Made by a program: the position numbers and the translations under genes
Source: Pseudomonas cichorii
GTDB lineage: Bacteria; Pseudomonadota; Gammaproteobacteria; Pseudomonadales; Pseudomonadaceae
Direction of reading: 5' to 3'
Length of the DNA: 64,000 nucleotides
NCBI RefSeq assembly: GCF_015471405.1
Contig: NZ_BLVZ01000010.1
Coordinates: 186,001-250,000, forward strand
Shown: positions 1-7,828 of the stretch, one piece after another
Layout: each line of letters starts with the position of its first letter
Numbering within the stretch: the first letter of the stretch is position 1
Notes under the pieces: model-generated
What the model saw: only the letters and a program-made list of their open reading frames with translations
Databases searched by the model: none
What the model was told of the DNA's origin: nothing

Positions 1-360
1 GCTGAAATGCTGGAACAGGCCTTCTTGCGTAGGCTTGTTGTAGTAAGGCGTTACCAGCAGGCATGCATCGGCGCCTGCGGTCTTGGCGTTGGTCGTCAGT
101 TCGACGGCTTCGCGCGTGGAGTTCGCACCAGTACCTGCAATGACAGGGATACGCCCTGCAACCTGAGTGACCACACGACGAATGACTTCGATGTGTTCGC
201 TCACATCGAGTGTCGCCGACTCACCTGTAGTGCCGACGGCAACAATGGCGTTGGTGCCCTCTTGCAAGTGGAAGTCCACCAGTTTGCTCAGGCTGTCCCA
301 GTCCAGACGACCTTGTGCATCCATAGGTGTGACCAGTGCCACCATACTGCCCGCAATCAT
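1..360 (-). CDS. dapA: 4-hydroxy-tetrahydrodipicolinate synthase, N-terminal part (left edge cuts the gene)
   Basis: Condenses pyruvate with aspartate semialdehyde, the first committed step of lysine and diaminopimelate synthesis, in the cytoplasm. Only the first 120 codons are in the window. The protein opens MIAGSMVALVTPMD and carries GTTGES with T44 and T45, the pyruvate-binding loop at the same numbering as the E. coli enzyme, followed by an ALxVxPYYNKP-type stretch. The start has a CAGGAG ribosome site about 7 bases upstream, so 360 is secure. It is transcribed away from gcvR, which is the usual Pseudomonas arrangement. The C-terminal barrel half is not visible. Confidence 0.95.
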   Translation of the reverse strand, partial: MIAGSMVALVTPMDAQGRLDWDSLSKLVDFHLQEGTNAIVAVGTTGESATLDVSEHIEVIRRVVTQVAGRIPVIAGTGANSTREAVELTTNAKTAGADACLLVTPYYNKPTQEGLFQHFS

Positions 361-686
361 GCAACCGCTCCTGCCGGAAAAAGAGAGCCGTAATGGTACT
401 GGCGCCATCAGCCTTGTACAAGCGAAGTACCGCACTGTGAGCATTCCCCTGAGCGATGGTTTTCGCTACCCTTCGTCCTTTGATCGGTACTGGTCATCTG
501 CGCACCACGTTCAATCGATCGTTTTTTGCCGCCAACCCCCTTGCGCCAGCGCGTTGCAGCCCTACCATGGCCATGCCATGCAGGCGTACGACGACGCAGC
601 CCGGGTTGGTGTCTTGCAGTCACGATCGTCGAAACAGCCCGGCAGAGCCCAAAAAGTACCGACCGCTCATCGTTTAGGAATGCTGC
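361..686. other. dapA-gcvR divergent intergenic region
   Basis: The 326 bases between the divergent starts of dapA and gcvR must hold both promoters. I found no hexamer pair good enough to call on either strand. Several overlapping open frames cross it on both strands, but none has a ribosome site or a recognisable product. I see no repeat or strong hairpin. Confidence 0.5.
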
Positions 687-1250
687 ATGTCGTCCACCCC
701 CACAGTTCGCGAACAATTCCTTGTTATCAGTGCCCTTGGCGCAAACCCTATGGAGCTGACCAACGTCCTGTGCCGCGCCAGCCATGAAAACCGCTGCTCG
801 GTCGTCAGCTCACGCCTGACCCGCCACGGTGAATGCAGCGCGCTGATCCTTCAGGTCTCTGGTAGCTGGGATGCCCTGGCCCGTCTTGAGACAGGCCTGC
901 CGGGGCTGTCGAAAAAGCACGCCTTCACTATCAGTGTCGTGCGCAGCGCCACGCTTGAGAGCCGCCCGGAAGCCTTGCCGTACGTGGCTTACGTCAGCTC
1001 GGCCTATCGCCCGGACATCATCAATGAACTGTGCCAGTTCTTCATCGACCACAACGTCGAGCTGGAAAACCTGATCTGCGATACCTACCAGGCACCGCAG
1101 ACCGGCGGCACCATGCTCAACGCCACTTTCACGGTCACGCTGCCGGCAGGTACGCAGATCAGCTGGTTACGCGACCAGTTCCTGGACTTCGCCGACGCAC
1201 TGAACCTCGATGCGCTGATCGAACCCTGGCGCCCGCAAGCCCCCATGTAA
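687..1250 (+). CDS. gcvR: Glycine cleavage system transcriptional repressor-type ACT-domain protein
   Basis: A 187-residue protein made of two ACT domains (about residues 8-85 and 98-180), the GcvR architecture. In E. coli GcvR binds the activator GcvA and glycine and so switches gcvTHP; in Pseudomonas its target is not certain. The first ACT domain contains the LGANPMELTNVLCR-type ligand loop and the second SSAYRPDIINELCQFF. It sits 9 bases upstream of bcp, so the two are probably co-transcribed. The pairing of dapA (divergent) and gcvR-bcp is conserved in many gamma-proteobacteria. A generic amino-acid-sensing ACT regulator is the alternative. Confidence 0.85.
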   Translation: MSSTPTVREQFLVISALGANPMELTNVLCRASHENRCSVVSSRLTRHGECSALILQVSGSWDALARLETGLPGLSKKHAFTISVVRSATLESRPEALPYVAYVSSAYRPDIINELCQFFIDHNVELENLICDTYQAPQTGGTMLNATFTVTLPAGTQISWLRDQFLDFADALNLDALIEPWRPQAPM

Positions 1251-1259
1251 GGAGTTCTC

Positions 1260-1733
1260 ATGGCTGTTGCAGTAGATCAATCCGTTCCCGATTTCCAGGC
1301 GCCCGCCACCAGCGGGCAGGCTGTCAGCCTTTCCGGGCTCAAGGGCCAGCAGGTCGTCATTTATTTCTACCCCAAGGACAATACGCCGGGCTGCACCACC
1401 GAAGGTCAGAACTTCCGTGACAGCATTGCGCAGTTCCAGGCGGCCAATACCGTGGTCTTCGGCGTATCGCGCGACAGCCTCAAGGCCCACGAGAACTTCA
1501 AGGCCAAACAGGAGTTTCCGTTCGAGCTGATCTCGGACAAGGACGAAGCCCTGTGCCAGCTGTTCGACGTCATCAAGCTCAAGAAGCTGTATGGCAAGGA
1601 ATATCTGGGCGTTGATCGCAGCACCTTCCTGATCGACAAGAACGGCGTACTGCGCAAGGAATGGCGTGGCGTGAAAGTCCCGGGCCACGTGGACGAAGTA
1701 CTGGCAGAAGCTCAGGCTCTGAACAAGGCCTGA
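1260..1733 (+). CDS. bcp: Thioredoxin-dependent peroxiredoxin, Bcp/PrxQ type
   Basis: A cytoplasmic thiol peroxidase that reduces hydrogen peroxide and organic peroxides. The 157-residue length is normal. The peroxidatic site is C45 in NTPGCTTEG. The resolving cysteine found five residues later in E. coli Bcp (C50) is a glutamine here; the only other cysteine is C99. The enzyme may therefore work as a 1-Cys form or use C99. AAGGAG at the end of gcvR serves as its ribosome site. The gene ends before a convergent hairpin shared with the permease gene. Confidence 0.93.
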   Translation: MAVAVDQSVPDFQAPATSGQAVSLSGLKGQQVVIYFYPKDNTPGCTTEGQNFRDSIAQFQAANTVVFGVSRDSLKAHENFKAKQEFPFELISDKDEALCQLFDVIKLKKLYGKEYLGVDRSTFLIDKNGVLRKEWRGVKVPGHVDEVLAEAQALNKA

Positions 1734-1745
1734 TCATCCGGCCAC

Positions 1746-1776
1746 CTTGCTGCGGCGCGCAATGCGCCGCAGCAAG
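1746..1776. terminator. Hairpin between convergent bcp and perM-like genes
   Basis: A perfect 13-bp GC-rich stem (1746-1758 with 1764-1776) around a 5-base loop lies between two convergent stop codons. It has no clear T-run on either side, so it may terminate weakly or protect 3' ends. Confidence 0.6.
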
Positions 1777-1778
1777 CG

Positions 1779-2852
1779 CTACAACATCGGCGCTACGCTC
1801 GGCTCATTACGCGGCCAGGCGTCGAGAACGGCCTTGAACAGGGTCGCCAGCGGAATCGCGAAGAATATCCCCCAGAACCCCCACAGCCCGCCAAACAGCA
1901 GCACTGCGCAGATGATCGCCACCGGATGCAGATTGACGGCCTCCGAGAACAACAGCGGCACCAGCACGTTGCCATCCAGCGCCTGAATGATGCCGTGTAC
2001 CATCATCAGATAGATGAACTGATCGCCCCAACCCCACTGAAACAGGCCAATCAGTGCCACCGGCACCGTCACCACGACAGCCCCCACATAAGGCACTACA
2101 ACCGACACGCCCACCAGCATCGCCAGCAGCGCGGCGTAATTGAGGCCCAGCGCCACGAACGCCACGTAGGTCACACCGCCGCAGATAAATATCTCGATGA
2201 CCTTGCCGCGAATGTAGTTGGCGATCTGGCGGTTCATTTCCTCGGCAACCCGAGTCAGCAATGCCCGCTCACGAGGCAGGTAGCCGCGCACCCAACGACC
2301 GATCATCTGTCGGTCCTTGAGGAAAAAGAACACCAGGATAGGCACCAGAACCAGATAGATCATGAGATTGACCAGCAAAGGCAGGCTGGACAGGGAGAAC
2401 GTCAGCGCCAGTTGGCCGATCTTGCCGATTTCGCCACGAGCCGCTTCGATGGCTTGCAGCACTTGCACGTCCGAAACCAGATGCGGATAACGCTCCGGCA
2501 GCAACAGCAGGAGTGACTGCCATTTGGCGAGCATGCCCGGTAGCTCGTTGAACAAGGTGATCAACTGATGCCAGAGCAGCGGGACCAGCACCAGCAGGAA
2601 AACCAGCAACACCCCCATGAACAGGGTGAATACCAGACCGACCGCCCCCACTTCCGGCATGCGCAGGCGCTCCAGAAAGTTGACCACGCCCTGCATCAGG
2701 AAGGCCAGAACCAACCCGGCAAGAACAGGAGCCAGCATGCCCCCCAGAGTCAGGACGATGGTGAACGCCAGAAACAACAAGACCGCCAGTACAACCGCTT
2801 CCTCATCGGAAAAATAAAGCTGCACCCAATTGCGAAGCACCTTGAACATCAA
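1779..2852 (-). CDS. AI-2E/PerM family inner-membrane permease
   Basis: A 357-residue polytopic membrane protein of the AI-2 exporter / PerM family. Hydrophobic segments are visible near residues 20-60, 68-92, 155-178, 210-235, 240-275 and 300-340, consistent with about eight helices. The substrate is unknown; family members export autoinducer-2 or act as ion antiporters. The start has AAGGA 6 bases upstream. It lies just downstream of the tusA-like gene on the same strand (32-base gap), so the two probably share a transcript. I recall the same pair, with bepA and nadA beyond, in P. aeruginosa. Confidence 0.85.
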   Translation of the reverse strand: MMFKVLRNWVQLYFSDEEAVVLAVLLFLAFTIVLTLGGMLAPVLAGLVLAFLMQGVVNFLERLRMPEVGAVGLVFTLFMGVLLVFLLVLVPLLWHQLITLFNELPGMLAKWQSLLLLLPERYPHLVSDVQVLQAIEAARGEIGKIGQLALTFSLSSLPLLVNLMIYLVLVPILVFFFLKDRQMIGRWVRGYLPRERALLTRVAEEMNRQIANYIRGKVIEIFICGGVTYVAFVALGLNYAALLAMLVGVSVVVPYVGAVVVTVPVALIGLFQWGWGDQFIYLMMVHGIIQALDGNVLVPLLFSEAVNLHPVAIICAVLLFGGLWGFWGIFFAIPLATLFKAVLDAWPRNEPSVAPML

Positions 2853-2884
2853 ACATCCTTTTTAGGAGAAAAACGGGCAATGAT

Positions 2885-3136
2885 TTACGCCTTGCGCAAC
2901 CAATAGCTGTAGATGCCGTCATTGGCCTCTTCATGCAGCAACACATGCCCTGCCAGTTTGGCAAAGGTTCTGAAGTCACGCTGCGATCCCGCATCGGTCG
3001 CCGTCACTTTCAATACCGCGCCACTGGGCAGACGGTTGAGCTCCATCTTGGCCTTGAGCAACGGCAACGGGCAATTGAGGCCACAGGCATCGAGTTCTGC
3101 ATCACAGGCTTCGGGCCGCATTACAGCGTCAGACAT
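2885..3136 (-). CDS. TusA/SirA-like sulfur carrier protein
   Basis: An 83-residue TusA-fold protein. The start at 3136 is preferred because GGAGAG lies 7 bases upstream; a longer frame reaches 3196 but has no ribosome site. The CPxP signature is present as NCPLPLLKAK, with C22 as the persulfide-carrying cysteine. Family members relay sulfur to tRNA thiolation or molybdenum-cofactor enzymes. From memory, the P. aeruginosa protein in this position (PA1006) affects molybdenum homeostasis and nitrate respiration, so an equivalent role is likely here. It is divergent from bepA. Confidence 0.85.
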   Translation of the reverse strand: MSDAVMRPEACDAELDACGLNCPLPLLKAKMELNRLPSGAVLKVTATDAGSQRDFRTFAKLAGHVLLHEEANDGIYSYWLRKA

Positions 3137-3284
3137 CGTTTCTCTCCAGGCGGACACATTGAATTGAAAAGTACTCGAAAAAACACATGCGGACATTTCA
3201 GACAGGACGGCAAGAATACCTCACTCTGGTCAGCACGCCATTGAGCCAGCTACAGTAAGGGTTCTCCAGCTCAGAGCCTCGTGC

Positions 3285-4718
3285 ATGAATTTTTTGCGTC
3301 CTACACTGCTCACGCTTGCCTGCCTGCTCGCCACACCGAGCATGGCTGATGACTTACCGTCCCTGGGCGACGCCAGCTCTTCCATCGTTTCACCCGAACA
3401 GGAACACCAGTTGGGCCGTGCCTGGCTGGGCATGTTGCGTGCCCAGGTGGGCCAACTGTCCGACCCGCAGCTCAAGGATTTCGTCGAAACCTCGGTCTAT
3501 CGTCTCGCAGAAACCAGCCAGGTCCAGGACCGGCGCCTTGAGTTCATCCTCATCAACAGCCCACAACTGAACGCCTTCGCCGCTCCCGGCGGGATCATCG
3601 GAGTCAACGGCGGGCTGTTTCTCAACGCCCAGACCGAAGGCGAATACGCCTCGGTCATGGCCCACGAACTAGCTCACCTGTCACAGCGCCACTTCGCCCG
3701 TGGCGTCGAAGCCCAGCAGCGCATGCAGGTCCCCGTAATGGCGGCCATGCTGGCCGGTATCGTCATGGCCGCAGCAGGCGCCGGTGACGCAGGCATCGCA
3801 GCCATTGCCGGCTCCCAGGCCGCTGCAATCCAGGAGCAGCGCCGCTTCTCGCGCCAGAACGAGCAGGAAGCAGACCGTATCGGCATCCTGAACCTGGAAA
3901 AAGCCGGTTACGACCCTCGCAACATGCCAACCATGTTCGAGCGTCTCATGCGTCAGTATCGGTTCGATGCCAGGCCACCGGAATTCCTGCTGACTCACCC
4001 GGTCAGCGAATCGCGGATCGCCGACACCCGCAACCGCGCCGAACAGGCAAAGGCCGGCGGCAAGGAAGACAGCCTTCTCTATCAACTGATGCGTGCACGG
4101 GTCGCGCTGATCTATGAAGAAACCCCTGGCATATCCGCCAAGCGCTTCCGTGCCCAACTGGTTGAAAACCCCAACTCCGACTCGGCACGCTACGGGCTGG
4201 CAATCGCGCAGATCAAGGCCGGACAACTCAATGAAGCCCGTGAAGAGCTCAAGCCGCTGCTGGCCAAGACCCCCAACGACATCACTTACAACCTGACGCA
4301 GATCGATCTGGACATTACCAATAACCGCCTGGCAGATGCCCAGCAGCGGGTTGACCGGATGCTCACACTGTATCCGAACAACTATCCCCTGAACGATGTG
4401 CGAATCGACGTACTGCTCAAGCAGAACCGTACCGCAGAAGCTGAAAAGGCACTGGAGTCACTGCTCAAGACCCGATCCGACGATCCGGACATCTGGTACG
4501 TAGTGGCAGAAACCCGCGGTTTGAATGGCAACACCATTGGCCTGCATCAGGCCCGTGCCGAATATTTCGCCCTGGTCGGCGACTTTCGACAGGCTATTCA
4601 GCAACTGGAGTTCGCCAAACGCCGCGCCAGCAACAACTTCCAGCTGGCCTCACGCATCGATGCCCGGCAGAAGGACCTGATCGAGCAGGAACGAATGGTC
4701 AAGGACATGATGAACTGA
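3285..4718 (+). CDS. bepA: BepA-like periplasmic M48 zinc metalloprotease with TPR domain
   Basis: A periplasmic protease and chaperone that supports outer-membrane protein (LptD, BAM substrate) assembly and removes stalled intermediates. Residues 1-21 form a signal peptide ending SMA. The zinc site is HELAH at 127-131, with the third ligand E195 in NEQEADRIG. A TPR-rich C-terminal half (about 280-470) follows. The 477-residue length matches the family. It is transcribed alone, divergent from the tusA-like gene, and ends at a strong hairpin shared with nadA. Confidence 0.92.
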   Translation: MNFLRPTLLTLACLLATPSMADDLPSLGDASSSIVSPEQEHQLGRAWLGMLRAQVGQLSDPQLKDFVETSVYRLAETSQVQDRRLEFILINSPQLNAFAAPGGIIGVNGGLFLNAQTEGEYASVMAHELAHLSQRHFARGVEAQQRMQVPVMAAMLAGIVMAAAGAGDAGIAAIAGSQAAAIQEQRRFSRQNEQEADRIGILNLEKAGYDPRNMPTMFERLMRQYRFDARPPEFLLTHPVSESRIADTRNRAEQAKAGGKEDSLLYQLMRARVALIYEETPGISAKRFRAQLVENPNSDSARYGLAIAQIKAGQLNEAREELKPLLAKTPNDITYNLTQIDLDITNNRLADAQQRVDRMLTLYPNNYPLNDVRIDVLLKQNRTAEAEKALESLLKTRSDDPDIWYVVAETRGLNGNTIGLHQARAEYFALVGDFRQAIQQLEFAKRRASNNFQLASRIDARQKDLIEQERMVKDMMN

Positions 4719-4733
4719 TCGTTCACCGCAACA

Positions 4734-4765
4734 TGAAAATCCCGGCTCGATGGCCGGGATTTTCA
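4734..4765. terminator. Bidirectional terminator between bepA and nadA
   Basis: A perfect 13-bp stem (4734-4746 with 4753-4765) with a 6-base loop. The arms begin TGAAAATCCCGGC, so a T-rich run follows the GC stem on both strands. It serves the convergent ends of bepA and nadA. Confidence 0.8.
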
Positions 4766-4780
4766 TTTCAGAAATACCTG

Positions 4781-5839
4781 TCAGGCATTGCCAGCCTGTT
4801 TCATGCGTGCCGCCTGGGTAAAGTCCAGCATGCGCTGCAAAGGACGCACAGCATGGGGGATCAGCGCAGGATCGACGAAAATCTCGTTGCCGCCCTCTCG
4901 CAGGCACTGCAAGGTACGCTCCAGGGTGTTCATCGCCATCCATGGGCAATGAGCGCAACTGCGGCACGCGGCACCATTACCGGCAGTTGGTGCCTCGATG
5001 AATATCTTGTCCGGGCACAACTGCTGCATCTTGTAGAAGATGCCTCGGTCGGTGGCCACGATAAAGGTCTTGTTGGGCATGCGCTGGGCGGCGGCGATCA
5101 TCTGGCTGGTGGACCCCACGGCATCGGCCAGGGCAATGACTTCCTCAGGCGACTCGGGATGGACCAGCACGGCAGCTTCCGGATACAGCGCCTTCATGTC
5201 TTGCAGTTGCTTGGACTTGAACTCCTCGTGAACGATGCAGGCCCCGTCCCACAGCAACATGTCGGCACCGGTTTCACGCTGGATATAACGCCCCAGATGC
5301 TTGTCCGGCGCCCAGATGATTTTCTCGCCGTTATCCATCAGGCTTTCAACGATCTCCAGGGCACAGCCGGAAGTCACCACCCAGTCGGCACGGGCTTTGA
5401 CCGCCGCCGAAGTATTGGCGTAAACCACCACGGTGCGGTCGGGATGCTGATCGCAGAAAGCGGAAAACTCGTCGACAGGACAGCCGACATCCAGAGAACA
5501 GGTGGCTTCAAGCGTCGGCATGAATACCCGTTTTTCCGGATTGAGGATCTTGGCGGTTTCGCCCATGAAACGAACGCCAGCCACCAGCACGGTACTGGCT
5601 GAGTGGTTATTGCTGAAACGGGCCATTTCCAGAGAGTCGGCCACACAGCCGCCGGTTTCTTCAGCCAGGGCCTGGATGACCGGGTCGCAGTAATAATGGG
5701 CAACCAGCACCGCATCCCGAGCCTTGAGTTCGGCAGCGATCTCGGCGCGGTAATGGGCTTGTTCTTCAATACTCAACGCTTTGGGCTGCTTGGCATCAAG
5801 GTGAGCCTGTACCAGAAAGCGTTCGGAAATCTGCGTCAT
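4781..5839 (-). CDS. nadA: Quinolinate synthase A
   Basis: Condenses iminoaspartate with dihydroxyacetone phosphate to quinolinate in de novo NAD synthesis. It is a [4Fe-4S] enzyme; the three conserved ligand regions are visible as ATCSLDVGCP, TSGCALEIV and RSCAHCPWM. The start MTQISERF at 5839 matches the usual Pseudomonas N terminus and gives 352 residues; an in-frame start at 5878 would add 13 atypical residues. The ribosome site is weak. The upstream gap carries a Fur-box-like site, which is interesting next to an iron-sulfur enzyme gene. Confidence 0.96.
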   Translation of the reverse strand: MTQISERFLVQAHLDAKQPKALSIEEQAHYRAEIAAELKARDAVLVAHYYCDPVIQALAEETGGCVADSLEMARFSNNHSASTVLVAGVRFMGETAKILNPEKRVFMPTLEATCSLDVGCPVDEFSAFCDQHPDRTVVVYANTSAAVKARADWVVTSGCALEIVESLMDNGEKIIWAPDKHLGRYIQRETGADMLLWDGACIVHEEFKSKQLQDMKALYPEAAVLVHPESPEEVIALADAVGSTSQMIAAAQRMPNKTFIVATDRGIFYKMQQLCPDKIFIEAPTAGNGAACRSCAHCPWMAMNTLERTLQCLREGGNEIFVDPALIPHAVRPLQRMLDFTQAARMKQAGNA

Positions 5840-6049
5840 TTTTAGCTGGACCTGAATGCACTTGAGCGCGAGCGGCAAGTTTACACTGGAAAGGCAGGTA
5901 AGAAAAAAGCCGAAATAGCTGATTTTCAGGAGTGGCCCAACTTTTCAGGTATCACTCTTCAAGACTGTAAAGCACACGCAACGCAAGCCAGACGCACATC
6001 GAGCCCGACTGCAAGAGACTGATTTCCCATTGGTTTGGCTGACCTTCCA

Positions 6050-6068
6050 AGTAACGAGAATCATTAAC
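6050..6068. promoter_or_regulatory. Fur-box-like operator
   Basis: The 19-mer AGTAACGAGAATCATTAAC matches the classical Fur consensus at 14 of 19 positions by hand count, including an unbroken AATCATTA core. It lies about 100 bases upstream of a strong terminator on the + strand and about 210 bases upstream of nadA on the - strand. Binding is inferred only. Confidence 0.5.
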
Positions 6069-6074
6069 ATCAAT

Positions 6075-6188
6075 AAATCAATTCATATGCCTCTGACAAC
6101 TTGGCGAGACAACTTCAAACAAGGCGCATTTATGAGCGCTCATTAAATGAAAGCCATAAAAAAACGCCAGTCGAAACTGGCGTTTTTT
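6075..6188 (+). ncRNA. Candidate Fur-repressed small RNA (PrrF-like in layout)
   Basis: No protein gene follows the Fur-like site: the only ATG frame, at 6132, stops after four codons. Instead about 110 bases lead to a perfect intrinsic terminator (6158-6188, T6 tail). An internal stem-loop at 6127-6149 (CATTTATGAG paired with CTCATTAAATG, one bulge) and a single-stranded A/C-rich stretch near 6100-6125 precede it. A Fur box at the promoter, a length near 110 bases, an internal hairpin and a terminator are the layout of the PrrF iron-sparing RNAs of Pseudomonas. The start is approximate and the identity is inferred from layout, not from a sequence search. Confidence 0.45.
6158..6188. terminator. 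Bidirectional intrinsic terminator (rluB and candidate sRNA)
   Basis: AAAACGCCAG pairs with CTGGCGTTTT across a 6-base loop, with A and T runs on the outer flanks. It is 15 bases beyond the rluB stop on the - strand and also ends the candidate small RNA on the + strand. Confidence 0.88.
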
Positions 6189-6202
6189 ATTTACCTGAAC
6201 AC

Positions 6203-7423
6203 TTACTGCGGCTTGCGACGCCCAAAACCAGGACGCTGACCGGAACCGGCCGGTGGACCACGGCGCTTGCCCGATGGAGCATCATCGTCGACCAGCTTGA
6301 TACCTGCGCGCTTTGGCGAAGGCTTGGCTGGACGCTTGCTCACGTCACCTGGACGCTCGGCAACCGGCGTACCACGGCCGTTATCGGCAGGACGCGGCGA
6401 ACGCGAACCTGGTTTACCCGAGTCCTTGCGTGGCGGACGCTGGGTGGAATCGCCACGAGGACGATCACGATCGCTGCCAGTGACCTGCGGCTGACGCGGT
6501 GCGCGCTCGCCGGTAGCCGGTGCGCCATTGGCCGGACGCAGGGTCCGCACACGCTCGCCCTTGCCCAATGGACGGGACGACTGGCGCTGCAAACGCTCCA
6601 GCTTGTCTTTGGTCTTGGCGTTCATCTGCGGCTGGGCCACAGGCGTAAGGCCGACTTCGGCAGCCAGGATATCGACTTCCTGCTGACTCATTTCACGCCA
6701 GCGGCCCATCGGCAGGTCCGAGTTGAGAAATACCGGCCCGTAACGAACGCGCTTCAGACGGCTGACCACCAGCCCCTGGGATTCCCAGAGACGACGCACT
6801 TCACGGTTACGGCCTTCCATCACCACGCAGTGATACCAGTGGTTGAAGCCTTCACCGCCCGGCGCCTGCTGAATGTCAGTGAAACGTGCAGGACCGTCTT
6901 CAAGGATCACGCCGTTCTTGAGGCGCAACAGCATGTCGTCATCGACTTCACCACGGACACGTACCGCGTATTCGCGGTCCATCTCGAAAGACGGGTGCAT
7001 CAGGCGGTTGGCCAGCTCACCGTCGGTGGTGAACATCAGCAGACCGGTGGTGTTGATGTCCAGGCGACCGATATTGATCCAGCGGCCTTCCTTCGGGCGC
7101 GGCAGGCGGTCGAACACCGTTGGACGGCCTTCCGGGTCGTCACGGGTGCAGATCTCGCCGTCCGGCTTGTTGTACATGATGACGCGGCGTACCGTTTCGG
7201 CCGCCTCTTCGCGCTTGATGACGCGGCCGTCAACGGTAATGGCGTCATGCAGGTCTACGCGCTGACCAAGGGTGGCGTCACGGCCATTGACCTTGATGCG
7301 GCCCTGGCTGATCCAGGCCTCGACGTCACGGCGCGAACCGACGCCAATACGTGCCAGAACCTTCTGCAGTTTTTCACCTGCGGGTCCGATTTCCTGGCTG
7401 TCCTGCGTGTCTTTTTCACTCAT
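6203..7423 (-). CDS. rluB: 23S rRNA pseudouridine(2605) synthase RluB
   Basis: Isomerises uridine 2605 of 23S rRNA. An S4 RNA-binding domain occupies about residues 17-65, followed by the RsuA/RluB/E/F catalytic domain with GRLDINTTGLL, in which D122 is the catalytic aspartate. The last 130 residues are a low-complexity, Arg/Pro/Gly/Lys-rich tail, giving 406 residues, longer than the E. coli enzyme; such basic tails are common in Pseudomonas RluB. It lies downstream of the scp genes on the same strand and ends at the 6158-6188 terminator. Confidence 0.94.
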   Translation of the reverse strand: MSEKDTQDSQEIGPAGEKLQKVLARIGVGSRRDVEAWISQGRIKVNGRDATLGQRVDLHDAITVDGRVIKREEAAETVRRVIMYNKPDGEICTRDDPEGRPTVFDRLPRPKEGRWINIGRLDINTTGLLMFTTDGELANRLMHPSFEMDREYAVRVRGEVDDDMLLRLKNGVILEDGPARFTDIQQAPGGEGFNHWYHCVVMEGRNREVRRLWESQGLVVSRLKRVRYGPVFLNSDLPMGRWREMSQQEVDILAAEVGLTPVAQPQMNAKTKDKLERLQRQSSRPLGKGERVRTLRPANGAPATGERAPRQPQVTGSDRDRPRGDSTQRPPRKDSGKPGSRSPRPADNGRGTPVAERPGDVSKRPAKPSPKRAGIKLVDDDAPSGKRRGPPAGSGQRPGFGRRKPQ

Positions 7424-7608
7424 CTGGGCACCTCCCGGTGTGTCGAATCAGGGATTGCCGAGGACCGGCAAGACCTGCTGCCGTGCGCGCTGTGGATAGC
7501 CGCAAGGCGAAATACTTTAAGCCTGGGCGAAGAGGATTCGCCAAAGGGTCGCGAATCATACGCTCATGCAGCCGGTTGCGCATCCAAGGCTAGTCGAAAA
7601 TCTGCCGG

Positions 7609-7800
7609 TCACTTCTTCTTTTTACGACCGGTGGTCTTCAGCTTCGCCAGACGCATGGCCGATTCGGCAAGCACGGTGCGCTTGTCGTCCTTGTCGAGTT
7701 TCTTCCAGGCCTTGATCTCCCGCTTGCTGCGACCGCATCCCAGACAGATGTCGTCGTCAAACTTGCAGAGGCTGATACAGGGGTTCTTGGTGCTGCTCAT
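7609..7800 (-). CDS. Small DUF1289 cysteine-rich protein
   Basis: A 63-residue protein with the DUF1289 pattern: C8, C12, C19 and C22 (NPCISLCKFDDDICLGC), probably a metal or cluster site, then a lysine-rich tail ending GRKKKK. The function is not established. The start MSSTKNPC fits the family; a longer frame to 7878 overlaps scpB and is not needed. It is 28 bases downstream of scpB on the same strand. The gap between them contains half of a REP-like palindrome (7807-7823). Confidence 0.85.
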   Translation of the reverse strand: MSSTKNPCISLCKFDDDICLGCGRSKREIKAWKKLDKDDKRTVLAESAMRLAKLKTTGRKKKK

Positions 7801-7828
7801 AGGGTCTTTTCGCGAATGAATTCCACCG

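Noticed and set aside
167..785. Overlapping frames of up to 206 codons in the dapA-gcvR gap
   Set aside because: They run into dapA or gcvR antisense or out of frame, lack ribosome sites and show no family resemblance.
6101..7819. Open frame of 572 codons on the + strand across rluB
   Set aside because: It is antisense to rluB, whose S4 and catalytic motifs are clear, and reads as Thr/Arg/Leu-rich composition typical of a shadow frame in GC-rich DNA. It has no ribosome site.
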